Below are positions 28,993 through 36,953 of a stretch of DNA of 64,000 nt, in pieces. The stretch covers positions 62,001-126,000 of the forward strand of contig JAMNXP010000001.1 in NCBI GenBank assembly GCA_023653095.1. Reading direction: 5' to 3'. Below the pieces are notes generated by a model. That model was not told the DNA's origin, searched no databases, and was given only the letters and a program-made list of their open reading frames with translations. Origin of the DNA: Bacteroidia bacterium. GTDB lineage: Bacteria; Bacteroidota; Bacteroidia; NS11-12g; UBA955. A program made the position numbers and the translations under genes. The stretch's first letter is position 1, and each line of letters opens with the position of its first letter.

Positions 28993-29105
28993 TTATTTTG
29001 TTAATTCCGTAAAATTACGAAATACAAAAGGGTTGTGGAGCGTTTACTATGCTTACTTTTCCACAAAAAAGCGACTAATTATAAGCATTTCTGACCAAGA
29101 ACGGT

Positions 29106-30566
29106 TTAAAATAAACCTTGATTGATGAGGCCCGTTATTCGTAAATAATTTATCAATGAATCAAAGTACTTTGATTTTTGCTCTAAAGTCTTTATTCGCG
29201 CTGTTAAGTACCTGTTTTCACGGGTATTTAGCAAGAATATAGTACCGTCACCTGAATTGAATTTTTCAAGTTCCAATTCGTACAACTTTTGATATCCTTG
29301 CTCAATGTCTTTTAATTGAAAGAATACAGACCTGTAAATGTTGGTTTGATTTTGCATCGCCTCAATTTTGGTTTGCAATTCATGTGCTTTGAATTTGAAG
29401 CCCATTTGTGAACGAGTTAACTCTATTTTTGACATTTGATAGGTTCCTCTAGCTTCCCTCAAGAATAGGGGGCTAGATACGCCAATTCCAAAACGTTGGT
29501 TGCTCGAGCTCAAGCTAAAGTCCCAATCACCACCTGCCAAAGATTGATACTTCAAGTTGGCGTAGGGTAGAAGGTATTGTTTTTTCAGTTTGACATCCAA
29601 TTCTTTTTTACTCAATTCAAAAGAATACCAATTCAAATCAGGAATTTCAGTAAAGTTTTTATTGAAGCTAAAATCTGTCTTAAATAAACTGTCTAAATAG
29701 TCCAAACCTGTTTGGGTGGGCACCGTTTTAGGGTCAATAATCAACGGACGCAGATAAGCACCATTTTCATTAATTTCATCTACTGCCCATAAGTGCCTAC
29801 TTAATGTAAGTCTGGCTTTATTGGTATTGGCAAACCATAAATCAGCACTGGCTTTGAAAAGTTGATACTGAATGTGATTTTCTAAAGTATCCATTCCATT
29901 ACAACCTCCAGCTTGAAACAAACTGATGAGTGCTTTTTGCCTATTTTCAGCTAAAGTAACTCCCGTTTGATACGCTCTTAATTGCTCATAAGAAATTAAC
30001 CAGTCTATGTAATCTGTCCAAATTTGTTGAGCCAAATTTAGTATTTCAATTTGTCTTTCAAGGATGGATTGTTCTCTTCCGAGTTTCGCTTGGTTAAGTT
30101 CAGTTCGTCTCAAATCGGTCAACAAACCTCTAAGCAATGGAACTTCAACGCCCACATACTGCAAATGCTTAAAGAGTGTTTGGTTTTCTGGGGACAAAAA
30201 ATCGCCTTGTCCACGTTCATTTCCAACGACAATATTCAAAGGCCCTCTAACAGGAACAAATAGTTCGTAATTTTCTCCTAGATAGTAGTTTCTTGACTGA
30301 AAATCTTTACCCCTTCTGTCTCCACTGATTTGTGGGTCAAATGCTCCTCGTCTTGCTCTTAGGTTAGCTCTGCCCAAGTCATCGGCCAATTCAGCCGATA
30401 TCATTAATGGGTGCCCATTCTTTATTTGAGCACTCAAATCTATAAAAGTCAATTCCTGAATTGCAGAATCAGCGGTTGACTGAGCATGGATTAGATTCCA
30501 GCCAAAAAGCATCAATCCAATGGCAAAATTTCGAATTACGTAAGAAATTCTACTTTGATTTTGCAT
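29106..30566 (-). CDS. TolC-family outer-membrane efflux protein
   Basis: 486 residues from ATG 30566, which opens a signal peptide (MQNQSRISYVIRNFAIGLMLFGWNLIHA); the track start at 30638 is upstream and overlaps hlyD deeply. The body has the TolC repeat layout: long amphipathic helices (RRTELNQAKLGREQSILERQIEILNLAQQIW; KIELTRSQMGFKFKAHELQTKIEAMQNQ) around beta strands (LKYQSLAGGDWDFSLSSSNQRFGIGVSSPLF). It forms the outer-membrane duct of a tripartite exporter. The start overlaps the hlyD-like stop by 17 nt, so the ABC, HlyD and TolC genes form one coupled unit. Confidence 0.88.
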   Translation of the reverse strand: MQNQSRISYVIRNFAIGLMLFGWNLIHAQSTADSAIQELTFIDLSAQIKNGHPLMISAELADDLGRANLRARRGAFDPQISGDRRGKDFQSRNYYLGENYELFVPVRGPLNIVVGNERGQGDFLSPENQTLFKHLQYVGVEVPLLRGLLTDLRRTELNQAKLGREQSILERQIEILNLAQQIWTDYIDWLISYEQLRAYQTGVTLAENRQKALISLFQAGGCNGMDTLENHIQYQLFKASADLWFANTNKARLTLSRHLWAVDEINENGAYLRPLIIDPKTVPTQTGLDYLDSLFKTDFSFNKNFTEIPDLNWYSFELSKKELDVKLKKQYLLPYANLKYQSLAGGDWDFSLSSSNQRFGIGVSSPLFLREARGTYQMSKIELTRSQMGFKFKAHELQTKIEAMQNQTNIYRSVFFQLKDIEQGYQKLYELELEKFNSGDGTIFLLNTRENRYLTARIKTLEQKSKYFDSLINYLRITGLINQGLF

Positions 30567-31860
30567 TTTCTGAAGTATCTTTTCTGTTGTTATGATAATA
30601 ATCAGGTGGGAATCCGTTGAGTTGTCGCCAAAGTTCATACCAAACAGGTACGCGTTTTAAGAGCATGAACGACATAGAACCCACCCCAATTTTTAATTCT
30701 TTAGGCCAAGGTTTTTTGCCGTCATCGGCTTTTACCAATACACGGTAATACCCTTTTTCATTCAGTACGTTATCTACGGCGTAAATCTTGCCGGGAAAAG
30801 TTCCGTAGGTCATTTCAGGCCAACCTGAAAATACCATAGTAGGCCAACCATCAAAAATCACCTGTACGGGTGATCCAACTTCAATCAATGGCATATCCAC
30901 GGGTTTAATGAAAAGTTCTACCGCGAGATTCACATTAGATGGAACAATGGTGCATATAGACTGACCTTCTTTAACGGTTATTCCAACGCCATTGGATAAG
31001 GTTTGAGAAATCATTCCATCTTGGGGTGCTCGTATCACATAAAATCCATTTCTGATTAAATAGTTAGAATACTGATTGCGTAGTTTAGCAATTTCACTCT
31101 CTGTTTCCATTTGAGATGAAATGGCCGTGTAACGGTCACTTTCGGTTTTCGCTAGTTTCTCACCGTATTCAACTTTGATGTTTTGCAACTCTATTCGAGC
31201 ATTTTCGATGGCGTTTCTGGCAATGTCTAATTTTGCTTTGTGTATCTGTAGTTTCGCGTTAGCCTCTTGATATTTTACACGTCTATTTTCAATGTCTAAG
31301 GGACTTTTAATCTGTTTTTGCCCTAAAATAGAGTCTCGAACCAACTGCTGAAGAGCTATTTTGGCATTGACCTCAGCCGCCTTCAATTCAGCCATTTCTG
31401 ATTGATACTTGAACTGTTCTTGTTCAAATTTCACTTTTGCTTTTTGAATGGAAAAGTCTCGATTCGCTTCTAATTGTGTAATTTGATTGTTGATTGCATC
31501 AATTTTTGAAGAGTAGCTTAGTACAGAATTTTCTTTTGCTTGAATTTGTGCAGAGGTTTGTCCAATTAAGCCTGGATCCAAATACTCACTTTTTACCTCC
31601 CCAATAACACAAATGGTATCACCTTCTTTTACTAAATCACCGTCTTTGACGTACCATTTGATGATTTGACCAGCAATTACTGGTTGCACAGATTGGGGTC
31701 TTTCATTGGGTCTCAATGTAGTAACTACACCATCCGACTGTATGTTCTGTGTCCAAGGGAGGAACAAAAAGGCAATAAAACAAGTAATTATGATTAAAAT
31801 AATTCTTTGAAGGCGTTTGCCGGCCCATGGGCTATCTGAGTAAAAGTCTTGATTAACCAT
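30550..31860 (-). CDS. HlyD-family membrane fusion protein
   Basis: 436 residues. One membrane segment (RIILIIITCFIAFLFLPW, about residues 19-36), then a lipoyl/biotinyl half-motif (PVIAGQIIKWYVKDGDLVKEGDTICVIGEV), a long coiled-coil (about residues 105-265, e.g. AEMAELKAAEVNAKIALQQL), the second lipoyl half (YVIRAPQDGMISQTLSNGVGITVKEGQSICTI) and a beta-barrel domain. HlyD proteins bridge an inner-membrane ABC exporter to TolC. The start overlaps the stop of the ABC membrane-domain gene by 8 nt and the stop overlaps tolC. A coiled-coil of this length suits a type I secretion-like assembly. Confidence 0.9.
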   Translation of the reverse strand: MVNQDFYSDSPWAGKRLQRIILIIITCFIAFLFLPWTQNIQSDGVVTTLRPNERPQSVQPVIAGQIIKWYVKDGDLVKEGDTICVIGEVKSEYLDPGLIGQTSAQIQAKENSVLSYSSKIDAINNQITQLEANRDFSIQKAKVKFEQEQFKYQSEMAELKAAEVNAKIALQQLVRDSILGQKQIKSPLDIENRRVKYQEANAKLQIHKAKLDIARNAIENARIELQNIKVEYGEKLAKTESDRYTAISSQMETESEIAKLRNQYSNYLIRNGFYVIRAPQDGMISQTLSNGVGITVKEGQSICTIVPSNVNLAVELFIKPVDMPLIEVGSPVQVIFDGWPTMVFSGWPEMTYGTFPGKIYAVDNVLNEKGYYRVLVKADDGKKPWPKELKIGVGSMSFMLLKRVPVWYELWRQLNGFPPDYYHNNRKDTSENAKSK

Positions 31861-32815
31861 CTATTTCCATTATTTGGTTCAACTTTTCAATAGCTATTCC
31901 GCAATCGTATAAATTTTCTACAGTGAGAATCAACTTTTCAATAGCATCTAAGAGCGTAATAATGAGAATTTCCGCTGCTAAAAATTGCCCTAGGCTAATG
32001 CTTTGATTGACCAATAAATAACTTCCTAAGATCAACATCATAGCCGTAAATAATACTTTGGTCAATATTCCAAGCCAAGCTTGTCTGTATAGAATTCCAA
32101 AATGTTGAGTTCTACTTTCTGCGTAGTTATTCAAGTGCCCATTGATTTCATCTATATTTAAATCAGTATCTTCCTCGGCAAACAACCTTCTTAATGATTC
32201 TGCCGTTAAAAACTTAAAATTTGATTCTCTTCGGGCAGTTTCAAAACCTCTTTTCCAGGTTAATCGCAACACGATAAAGACAATAATCAAAACTACAATT
32301 CCAAAAAGAATAAAGATGGGGTGATATAATGACAATAGTAACAATCCAAAGATAGCTTGAAGTAATTTCCCTGTAAAATCAATCAATAATTTAGATAAAC
32401 TCTTTTGTAGTGTGATTACATCAATGAAATAAGAGGTTTTCATCTTTACATACCATCCATATTTAATACCTGTTTCACGAAGTTCCGAAATCTTGTCTCG
32501 GAAAATTTCTCCAAACTTTAGAAATAACTTTCTTTCAATACTATCAATGATACTTAATTGGGCAAGTTTAGTCACACCAGCCAAAAGTACACACAACGTG
32601 ATGACCAATGACAATAGAAACCAACTAGTAGACAATCTCCCTCCCATAACAAATCCTATGATGGTCTGTATTCCTAGGGGAATGGCCAAACTAATTAATC
32701 CTGAAAACACGGCATATACATAAAGGAATTTAACGTTCCTTTTTTCATAGCTCAATAGAGCTAAAATGTTTTTAATGGGAGTGTCTTGATTAAAAGTGCT
32801 TTTAGTAATACTCAT
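31853..32815 (-). CDS. ABC exporter membrane domain without ATPase domain
   Basis: 320 residues. The fold is that of the six-helix type-1 ABC exporter domain: LYVYAVFSGLISLAIPLGIQTIIGFVM, FLLSLVITLCVLLAGVTKLAQLSIID, LLIDFTGKLLQAIFGLLLLSLYHPIFILFGIVVLIIVF, and LFTAMMLILGSYLLVNQSISLGQFLAAEILIITLLDAIEKLI. It closes with EKLNQIMEIDG, exactly where HlyB/LapB-type proteins run on into the nucleotide-binding domain. No Walker A, Walker B or LSGGQ occurs here or in the rest of the operon. The stop overlaps the hlyD start by 8 nt (ATGGTTAA), which argues for a designed end rather than a recent truncation. ATP hydrolysis must come from another protein, or the exporter is no longer an active pump. Confidence 0.83.
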   Translation of the reverse strand: MSITKSTFNQDTPIKNILALLSYEKRNVKFLYVYAVFSGLISLAIPLGIQTIIGFVMGGRLSTSWFLLSLVITLCVLLAGVTKLAQLSIIDSIERKLFLKFGEIFRDKISELRETGIKYGWYVKMKTSYFIDVITLQKSLSKLLIDFTGKLLQAIFGLLLLSLYHPIFILFGIVVLIIVFIVLRLTWKRGFETARRESNFKFLTAESLRRLFAEEDTDLNIDEINGHLNNYAESRTQHFGILYRQAWLGILTKVLFTAMMLILGSYLLVNQSISLGQFLAAEILIITLLDAIEKLILTVENLYDCGIAIEKLNQIMEIDG

Positions 32816-32840
32816 ATAATCTTTAGTAAGTATTTGGAAG

Positions 32841-32848
32841 CAAAAATA
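32841..32848 (-). promoter_or_regulatory. Possible -7 box for the ABC-HlyD-TolC unit
   Basis: TATTTTTG on the minus strand, 25 nt before the ABC gene ATG, in the 44-nt gap after the sugar transferase. No clear -33 TTG. Confidence 0.38.
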
Positions 32849-32859
32849 CGAGGAAATTC

Positions 32860-34287
32860 TTATTTACCGCGTCCTTGTATCATGATCAGAAATGTATTGA
32901 ACAGTATTTTAAGATCTAAAGCGAGCGACATATTTTCTAAATAGAAAATATCGAACTTCATTCTATCTACCATCTGTGTAACATCTTCTGCATAGCCGTA
33001 TTTGATTTGTCCCCAACTTGTAATTCCAGGCTTAACGCGATGAAGACGTTTGTAAATGGGTGATATATTAACGATTTGATCTATGAAAAACTGTCTTTCT
33101 GGCCTTGGACCTACCAAGCTCATTTGTCCCAAAAGAACATTAATGAATTGAGGAAGTTCATCCAATCGAGATTTTCTGAGAAATACTCCTACTCTCGTTC
33201 TTCGATCATCTAGGTCATTACTTAACTGCGGACCATGCTTCTCTGCATCGACGAACATGCTTCTAAATTTGATGATTTTAAAGGGAATACCTTTGTGACC
33301 GATTCTATCTTGTCTAAAAAACATTGGGCCTTTTGAATTTACCTTTATGGCGATCCCAATAAAAAGAAATAATGGCGAAATAATGACCAAGGCTAAAGCT
33401 GAAATTGCAATATCAATGAACCGTTTTAGGAATTTTTGCCAATAAGGCATCACTTCGAAGTCAACTTCTGCAAGAGATGCACCCAAAATATTGTTCATTT
33501 TTACCATTCCCAATACCATGGCATATTCATTGGGAAGCATTTTTATGTGAACAGATTGGTTCTCTATTTTATCCATGATTCGAGGAACCATCTCTGATTC
33601 ATCAGACTCATTGGCAATAATGATGTCTTCAATTTGGTATTTCTGAATGAGATAAATCAACTCTTCCCAATTTCCTAAAATAGACCTTCTTGAGTGTTTG
33701 ATAAATTCTGTGGGATATGAATGAGACTTAATGCCAACAAAGCCAATGACATTGAAGCCTTCGTATACTTTTGCATGTTCAATTTCGCCCCATAGGTTCA
33801 AAGCCGTGTTACCCGTTCCCACAATGAGCGTCTTATAACCCCATTCTCTTTTTCTAAACTTATTGATGGTGTAGGTTGCATTAAACAATCTAAAAATCAA
33901 AGTGGAGAAGAAATGAAAACCAAATAATACACCCAAACTGGTGTAGTAGTCAGTGTAATTGGATACGCTATCATCAAGGATCAATACAAAAAACAAGAAT
34001 AATACCCCAACAATACTAGTAGCTATTGTATTTTCTAATTCCTTTAGCCTAGATCTTCTTAAAATGAACTGGTAATACCCCGTCATTGCATATAAAAACA
34101 ACCAAAACAGGGGTATAAGAATCAGTCCTAAATATAATTTTGGATCTTGGTTTATTGGAATGGTGTAACCATGTTTTGAGGCCTCAATAAAGTTCTTACG
34201 AAAAAGAAATAGAGCCAGCCAAGACAAACTAGCAGCTACCCAATCAAAGAAAAGATGAGATAATAAACGTATGTTATCCTTTTTCAC
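32860..34287 (-). CDS. Exopolysaccharide polyprenyl-phosphate sugar-1-phosphate transferase
   Basis: 475 residues, the full-length WcaJ/WbaP architecture. N-terminal membrane helices (about residues 1-125) precede a Rossmann-like CoA-binding domain (YKTLIVGTGNTALNLWGEIE), then a further helix (FIDIAISALALVIISPLFLFIGIAIKV) and the catalytic domain: GPMFFRQDRIGHKGIPFKIIKFRSMFVDAE, RTRVGVFLRKSRLDELPQFINVLLGQMSLVGPRPE. It starts glycan assembly by moving a sugar phosphate from a nucleotide sugar to undecaprenyl phosphate on the inner membrane. Its start overlaps the lipoprotein gene upstream by 4 nt (ATGA type). No glycosyltransferases or Wzx/Wzy follow, so the rest of the pathway is elsewhere. 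Confidence 0.92.
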   Translation of the reverse strand: MKKDNIRLLSHLFFDWVAASLSWLALFLFRKNFIEASKHGYTIPINQDPKLYLGLILIPLFWLFLYAMTGYYQFILRRSRLKELENTIATSIVGVLFLFFVLILDDSVSNYTDYYTSLGVLFGFHFFSTLIFRLFNATYTINKFRKREWGYKTLIVGTGNTALNLWGEIEHAKVYEGFNVIGFVGIKSHSYPTEFIKHSRRSILGNWEELIYLIQKYQIEDIIIANESDESEMVPRIMDKIENQSVHIKMLPNEYAMVLGMVKMNNILGASLAEVDFEVMPYWQKFLKRFIDIAISALALVIISPLFLFIGIAIKVNSKGPMFFRQDRIGHKGIPFKIIKFRSMFVDAEKHGPQLSNDLDDRRTRVGVFLRKSRLDELPQFINVLLGQMSLVGPRPERQFFIDQIVNISPIYKRLHRVKPGITSWGQIKYGYAEDVTQMVDRMKFDIFYLENMSLALDLKILFNTFLIMIQGRGK

Positions 34288-35180
34288 TTTAAATAGGTTA
34301 AACGGATATTATCAATTAATATTTCACGATTTCCAGAAAATCCTTCAGGCTTATCAATGGAGAAATAAATTTCGTATTTTGTATCAGCAGGTTGACCTTG
34401 AACTTCATAAATTAGATTGGAATAAATTCTTCGCCAATTTCCTTTGGTAGGATTAACAGACATGTATTGAACATAGGCACTTCCAGCAGAATTGTACCTC
34501 TTTAGAGCCAAGGTAACAATTAAATCACTTTTGACATCAAATTCCATAAACACTTCTCTGCCATCATTGGGTAAAGAAGGAATTTTATCAAAAATGGATA
34601 AATCTATATATTTCAACGAGTCGTTAGGGCCAAATTTAGTCACAAAAACATTTGTGTTCCCCTTGAATTTACCGTTTAAATCAAAGCTTCTTAATTCGAT
34701 AGATGTAGCATCTCCTATATTTAATCTAACGGGAACGAGTGTTGAATTACCGGATTCAAAATCTTCCTGCCAAGAAACTTCGGTGTTGCTTCTATAGGTA
34801 AATTTAGGAGTTAAAGTGGTGGTTTTTTCTCTGTTTAAAGTTATTTGAGTATCTAAATAAACCAATGTTCTGTAGGGTACCCAGTTCGCTGAATTACCGT
34901 TATTTTTAATAAATGCTACAAACTGCATTTTTATTGACCCGTCTGCATTGATGGGTATTTTGCATGGAATAGGAAAAGTACCTAACGATTGACCATTGTG
35001 AACGGGTTGAATTCCAATAATTTCGTGAATGGAATTACCTTCAATGCTTGCTGCGTCAACTTCTATAGATGTAATTTCTAAATAAGCCGGAACAAAAGAA
35101 TCGTCTGTTTTACATTGGCTGAGAAAACCCATCCCAAGAAACAAGAAGAAAGCAGATGCCCAATATTTGAAAATCGACAT
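34284..35180 (-). CDS. Probable surface lipoprotein of unknown function
   Basis: 298 residues. Lipoprotein signal ending FLSQC; the residues after the Cys (KTDDSF) include two acidic residues at +3/+4, resembling the lipoprotein export signal that sends Bacteroidota lipoproteins to the cell surface. The mature part starts PAYLEITSIEVDAASIEGNS, a pattern I associate with Bacteroidota beta-sandwich lipoproteins, and ends with a jelly-roll-like segment (VFMEFDVKSDLIVTLALKRY, KYEIYFSIDKPE, ILIDNIRLTYL) reminiscent of carbohydrate-binding modules. It overlaps the sugar transferase start by 4 nt, suggesting a link to glycan export or binding. No catalytic motif is seen. Confidence 0.72.
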   Translation of the reverse strand: MSIFKYWASAFFLFLGMGFLSQCKTDDSFVPAYLEITSIEVDAASIEGNSIHEIIGIQPVHNGQSLGTFPIPCKIPINADGSIKMQFVAFIKNNGNSANWVPYRTLVYLDTQITLNREKTTTLTPKFTYRSNTEVSWQEDFESGNSTLVPVRLNIGDATSIELRSFDLNGKFKGNTNVFVTKFGPNDSLKYIDLSIFDKIPSLPNDGREVFMEFDVKSDLIVTLALKRYNSAGSAYVQYMSVNPTKGNWRRIYSNLIYEVQGQPADTKYEIYFSIDKPEGFSGNREILIDNIRLTYLK

Positions 35181-35184
35181 AGGG

Positions 35185-35192
35185 CAAAGTTA
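35185..35192 (-). promoter_or_regulatory. -7 box upstream of the surface lipoprotein gene
   Basis: TAACTTTG on the minus strand ends 4 nt before ATG 35180. A -33 TTG is not obvious. It would give a leaderless mRNA for the lipoprotein/sugar-transferase pair. Confidence 0.42.
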
Positions 35193-35221
35193 CGATTAAG
35201 GGAGATGAATAAAAAGTATGC

Positions 35222-36208
35222 TTAAACGGTTTGATACCTTCGTTTGACTTTTTCGCAAATCCATTCACTGAGATCGGAGACCAACTGCAAGTTATGTAGA
35301 TGGGTGAGTGGAGTCAATCGTTTATCTATATTTTCAATAAAGTTGCGCAGTTCCATTCGTTTAGAATGATAGGGCATGATGGGTCTATCAAGGGTAATAA
35401 ATTCAGCTTCTGAAGGAATTTCATTTTCACTCCAAACTGAGTCATTCACCCCATAATCTAACTTCAATTGATCTAGGTTGTTATTATATCTTGATTCAGA
35501 TAATTGATTTTCTGCAAAATTGATATCAAACAACTTGTCTTGCTGATACACTTTTAATAGGTGTTTGCCTTCATCGATGGCTCTTCCCATAGAAATTTGA
35601 CAAATGGAATCATTGTCAAATTCAATATGAATATTCAGTAAGTCAGTTTGCTCTCCGAATAGGAACATGGGTCTAGCATTTACGCTCCTTACGCCACAAT
35701 TCATTAATCTTAAAATGATGTCTAAATCTTCCGCTAAGTTTTTGAAAATCCAAGTTTCAAATTGACCTTTTACAGGGGCTTTACTGAATTTTTCTAATTT
35801 AATGAAGCGGGGCTTTTTTATGAATTGCTGAGCGGTGGTAAAAATGGGTCTTCCGTAAAGAGTATTTCCAAATTGCAACACCGTTTGACTTTCATTTCTG
35901 AGTTTTTCTAAGGTACTGATTTCGTGGGTGGACCAATGCCTGAAACCGTCAACGAAAATGTGTTTACCGTAGCGAATCATTTGGCTTAGAACATCAACAT
36001 CAACGCTATCTACTTGATTTCCAACAATAAAAAGATCGCCTTTGTCAATGATTTCCAACAATTGAATCAAGTCACCCATAAGGTTGTAATTGTTGGAATC
36101 GTCAGGATCAAGGTACCCTTGAATTTGAATACCATCAATTGAATTTAATTCTTGGAGGTATTCTTCAATGGCTTTACTTGAGCCTAAAATGATGCTTCGT
36201 TTCATCAA
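35222..36208 (-). CDS. Gfo/Idh/MocA-like oxidoreductase with a degenerate nucleotide-binding loop
   Basis: 328 residues. The overall pattern fits the Gfo/Idh/MocA family: an N-terminal Rossmann-like half (IQIQGYLDP, DLFIVGN, RYGKHIFVDGFRHWST) and a C-terminal half with an alpha/beta layout (WIFKNLAEDLDIILRLMNCGVRSVNARPM; ICQISMGRAIDEGKHLLKVYQQDKLFDINF). The usual GxGxxG loop is replaced by LGSSKAIEEYLQEL, and the EKP motif with catalytic Lys is not evident. Cofactor binding is therefore doubtful. It lies 42 nt upstream of the lipoprotein gene on the same strand and is divergent from pcm. A regulatory or scaffold role, or a very diverged dehydrogenase, are both possible. Confidence 0.62.
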   Translation of the reverse strand: MMKRSIILGSSKAIEEYLQELNSIDGIQIQGYLDPDDSNNYNLMGDLIQLLEIIDKGDLFIVGNQVDSVDVDVLSQMIRYGKHIFVDGFRHWSTHEISTLEKLRNESQTVLQFGNTLYGRPIFTTAQQFIKKPRFIKLEKFSKAPVKGQFETWIFKNLAEDLDIILRLMNCGVRSVNARPMFLFGEQTDLLNIHIEFDNDSICQISMGRAIDEGKHLLKVYQQDKLFDINFAENQLSESRYNNNLDQLKLDYGVNDSVWSENEIPSEAEFITLDRPIMPYHSKRMELRNFIENIDKRLTPLTHLHNLQLVSDLSEWICEKVKRRYQTV

Positions 36209-36245
36209 GTTTTAAAATTGTTTTCGTCATGCAAAAATTGAGGTT

Positions 36246-36253
36246 TAACTTTG
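36246..36253 (+). promoter_or_regulatory. -7 box of the pcm promoter
   Basis: TAACTTTG with TTG at 36218-36220 (25-nt spacer, slightly long). The ATG is 43 nt downstream. Confidence 0.45.
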
Positions 36254-36296
36254 TGTTCCCAAATTGCGTTTCACACAATCATTACAGGCGTACAAT

Positions 36297-36947
36297 ATGT
36301 TAGACCTCCCAGTACATAAAGGAAGAAGATTAAAGCTAATCAGTGAGTTGGAGCACAAAGGCATCCAAAACAAAGCCGTACTCGAGGCCATGAAGCGCGT
36401 ACCCCGTCATTGGTACTTCCCAAAAGACTTCGAAAACCTCGCTTACAGAGATGCTGCATTTCCTATTGGGCACGATCAAACCATATCCCAACCTTATACC
36501 GTAGCCTTTCAAACTCAGCTGATAGATGTAGAAGTTGATAGTAAAGTCCTAGAAATTGGAACCGGTTCAGGATATCAAGCTGCAGTTTTAGCAGAACTCG
36601 GAGTTCAGCTTTATTCCATTGAATATGTAAAGCCATTATTACAAGAAGCAGCTAGATTATTGGTTTCATACAGAGACAAAATCAAACTCATTCACGGAGA
36701 TGGCAGCAAGGGTTATTCAAAATATGCTCCCTATGATGCCATCATTGTAACCGCAGGTGCTCCAACAATTCCTCAAGAATTAATGAAGCAATTGAAAATA
36801 GGAGGTAGGTTGGTTATACCTGTGGGAACTGAAAGAAACAGTCAAGAAATGTTTCGTATAACAAGAAATTCCGAAACTCATTTTAAACGTGAAAAGTTTG
36901 GAGACTTTAAGTTTGTTCCTCTGGTCGGAAAAGATGGTTGGCTCTGA
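36297..36947 (+). CDS. pcm: Protein-L-isoaspartate O-methyltransferase
   Basis: 216 residues from ATG 36297 (MLDLPVHKGRRLKLISELEHKGI); the track start at 36264 is a TTG. The enzyme methylates isoaspartyl residues of aged proteins with S-adenosylmethionine, beginning their repair. Signatures: VLEAMKRVPRHWYFP, AYRDAAFPIGHDQTISQPYTVA, the SAM site VLEIGTGSGYQAAVLAELG, HGDGSKGYSKYAPYDAIIVTAGAP and LKIGGRLVIPVG. Length is typical (about 215). It ends 6 nt from the convergent aminopeptidase gene. Confidence 0.96.
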   Translation: MLDLPVHKGRRLKLISELEHKGIQNKAVLEAMKRVPRHWYFPKDFENLAYRDAAFPIGHDQTISQPYTVAFQTQLIDVEVDSKVLEIGTGSGYQAAVLAELGVQLYSIEYVKPLLQEAARLLVSYRDKIKLIHGDGSKGYSKYAPYDAIIVTAGAPTIPQELMKQLKIGGRLVIPVGTERNSQEMFRITRNSETHFKREKFGDFKFVPLVGKDGWL

Positions 36948-36953
36948 ATTTCT

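Noticed and set aside
31853-32815. NBD-less ABC gene as a frameshifted pseudogene
   Set aside because: The stop overlaps the hlyD start in a normal coupled form and no NBD remnant appears in any frame downstream; hlyD begins at once.
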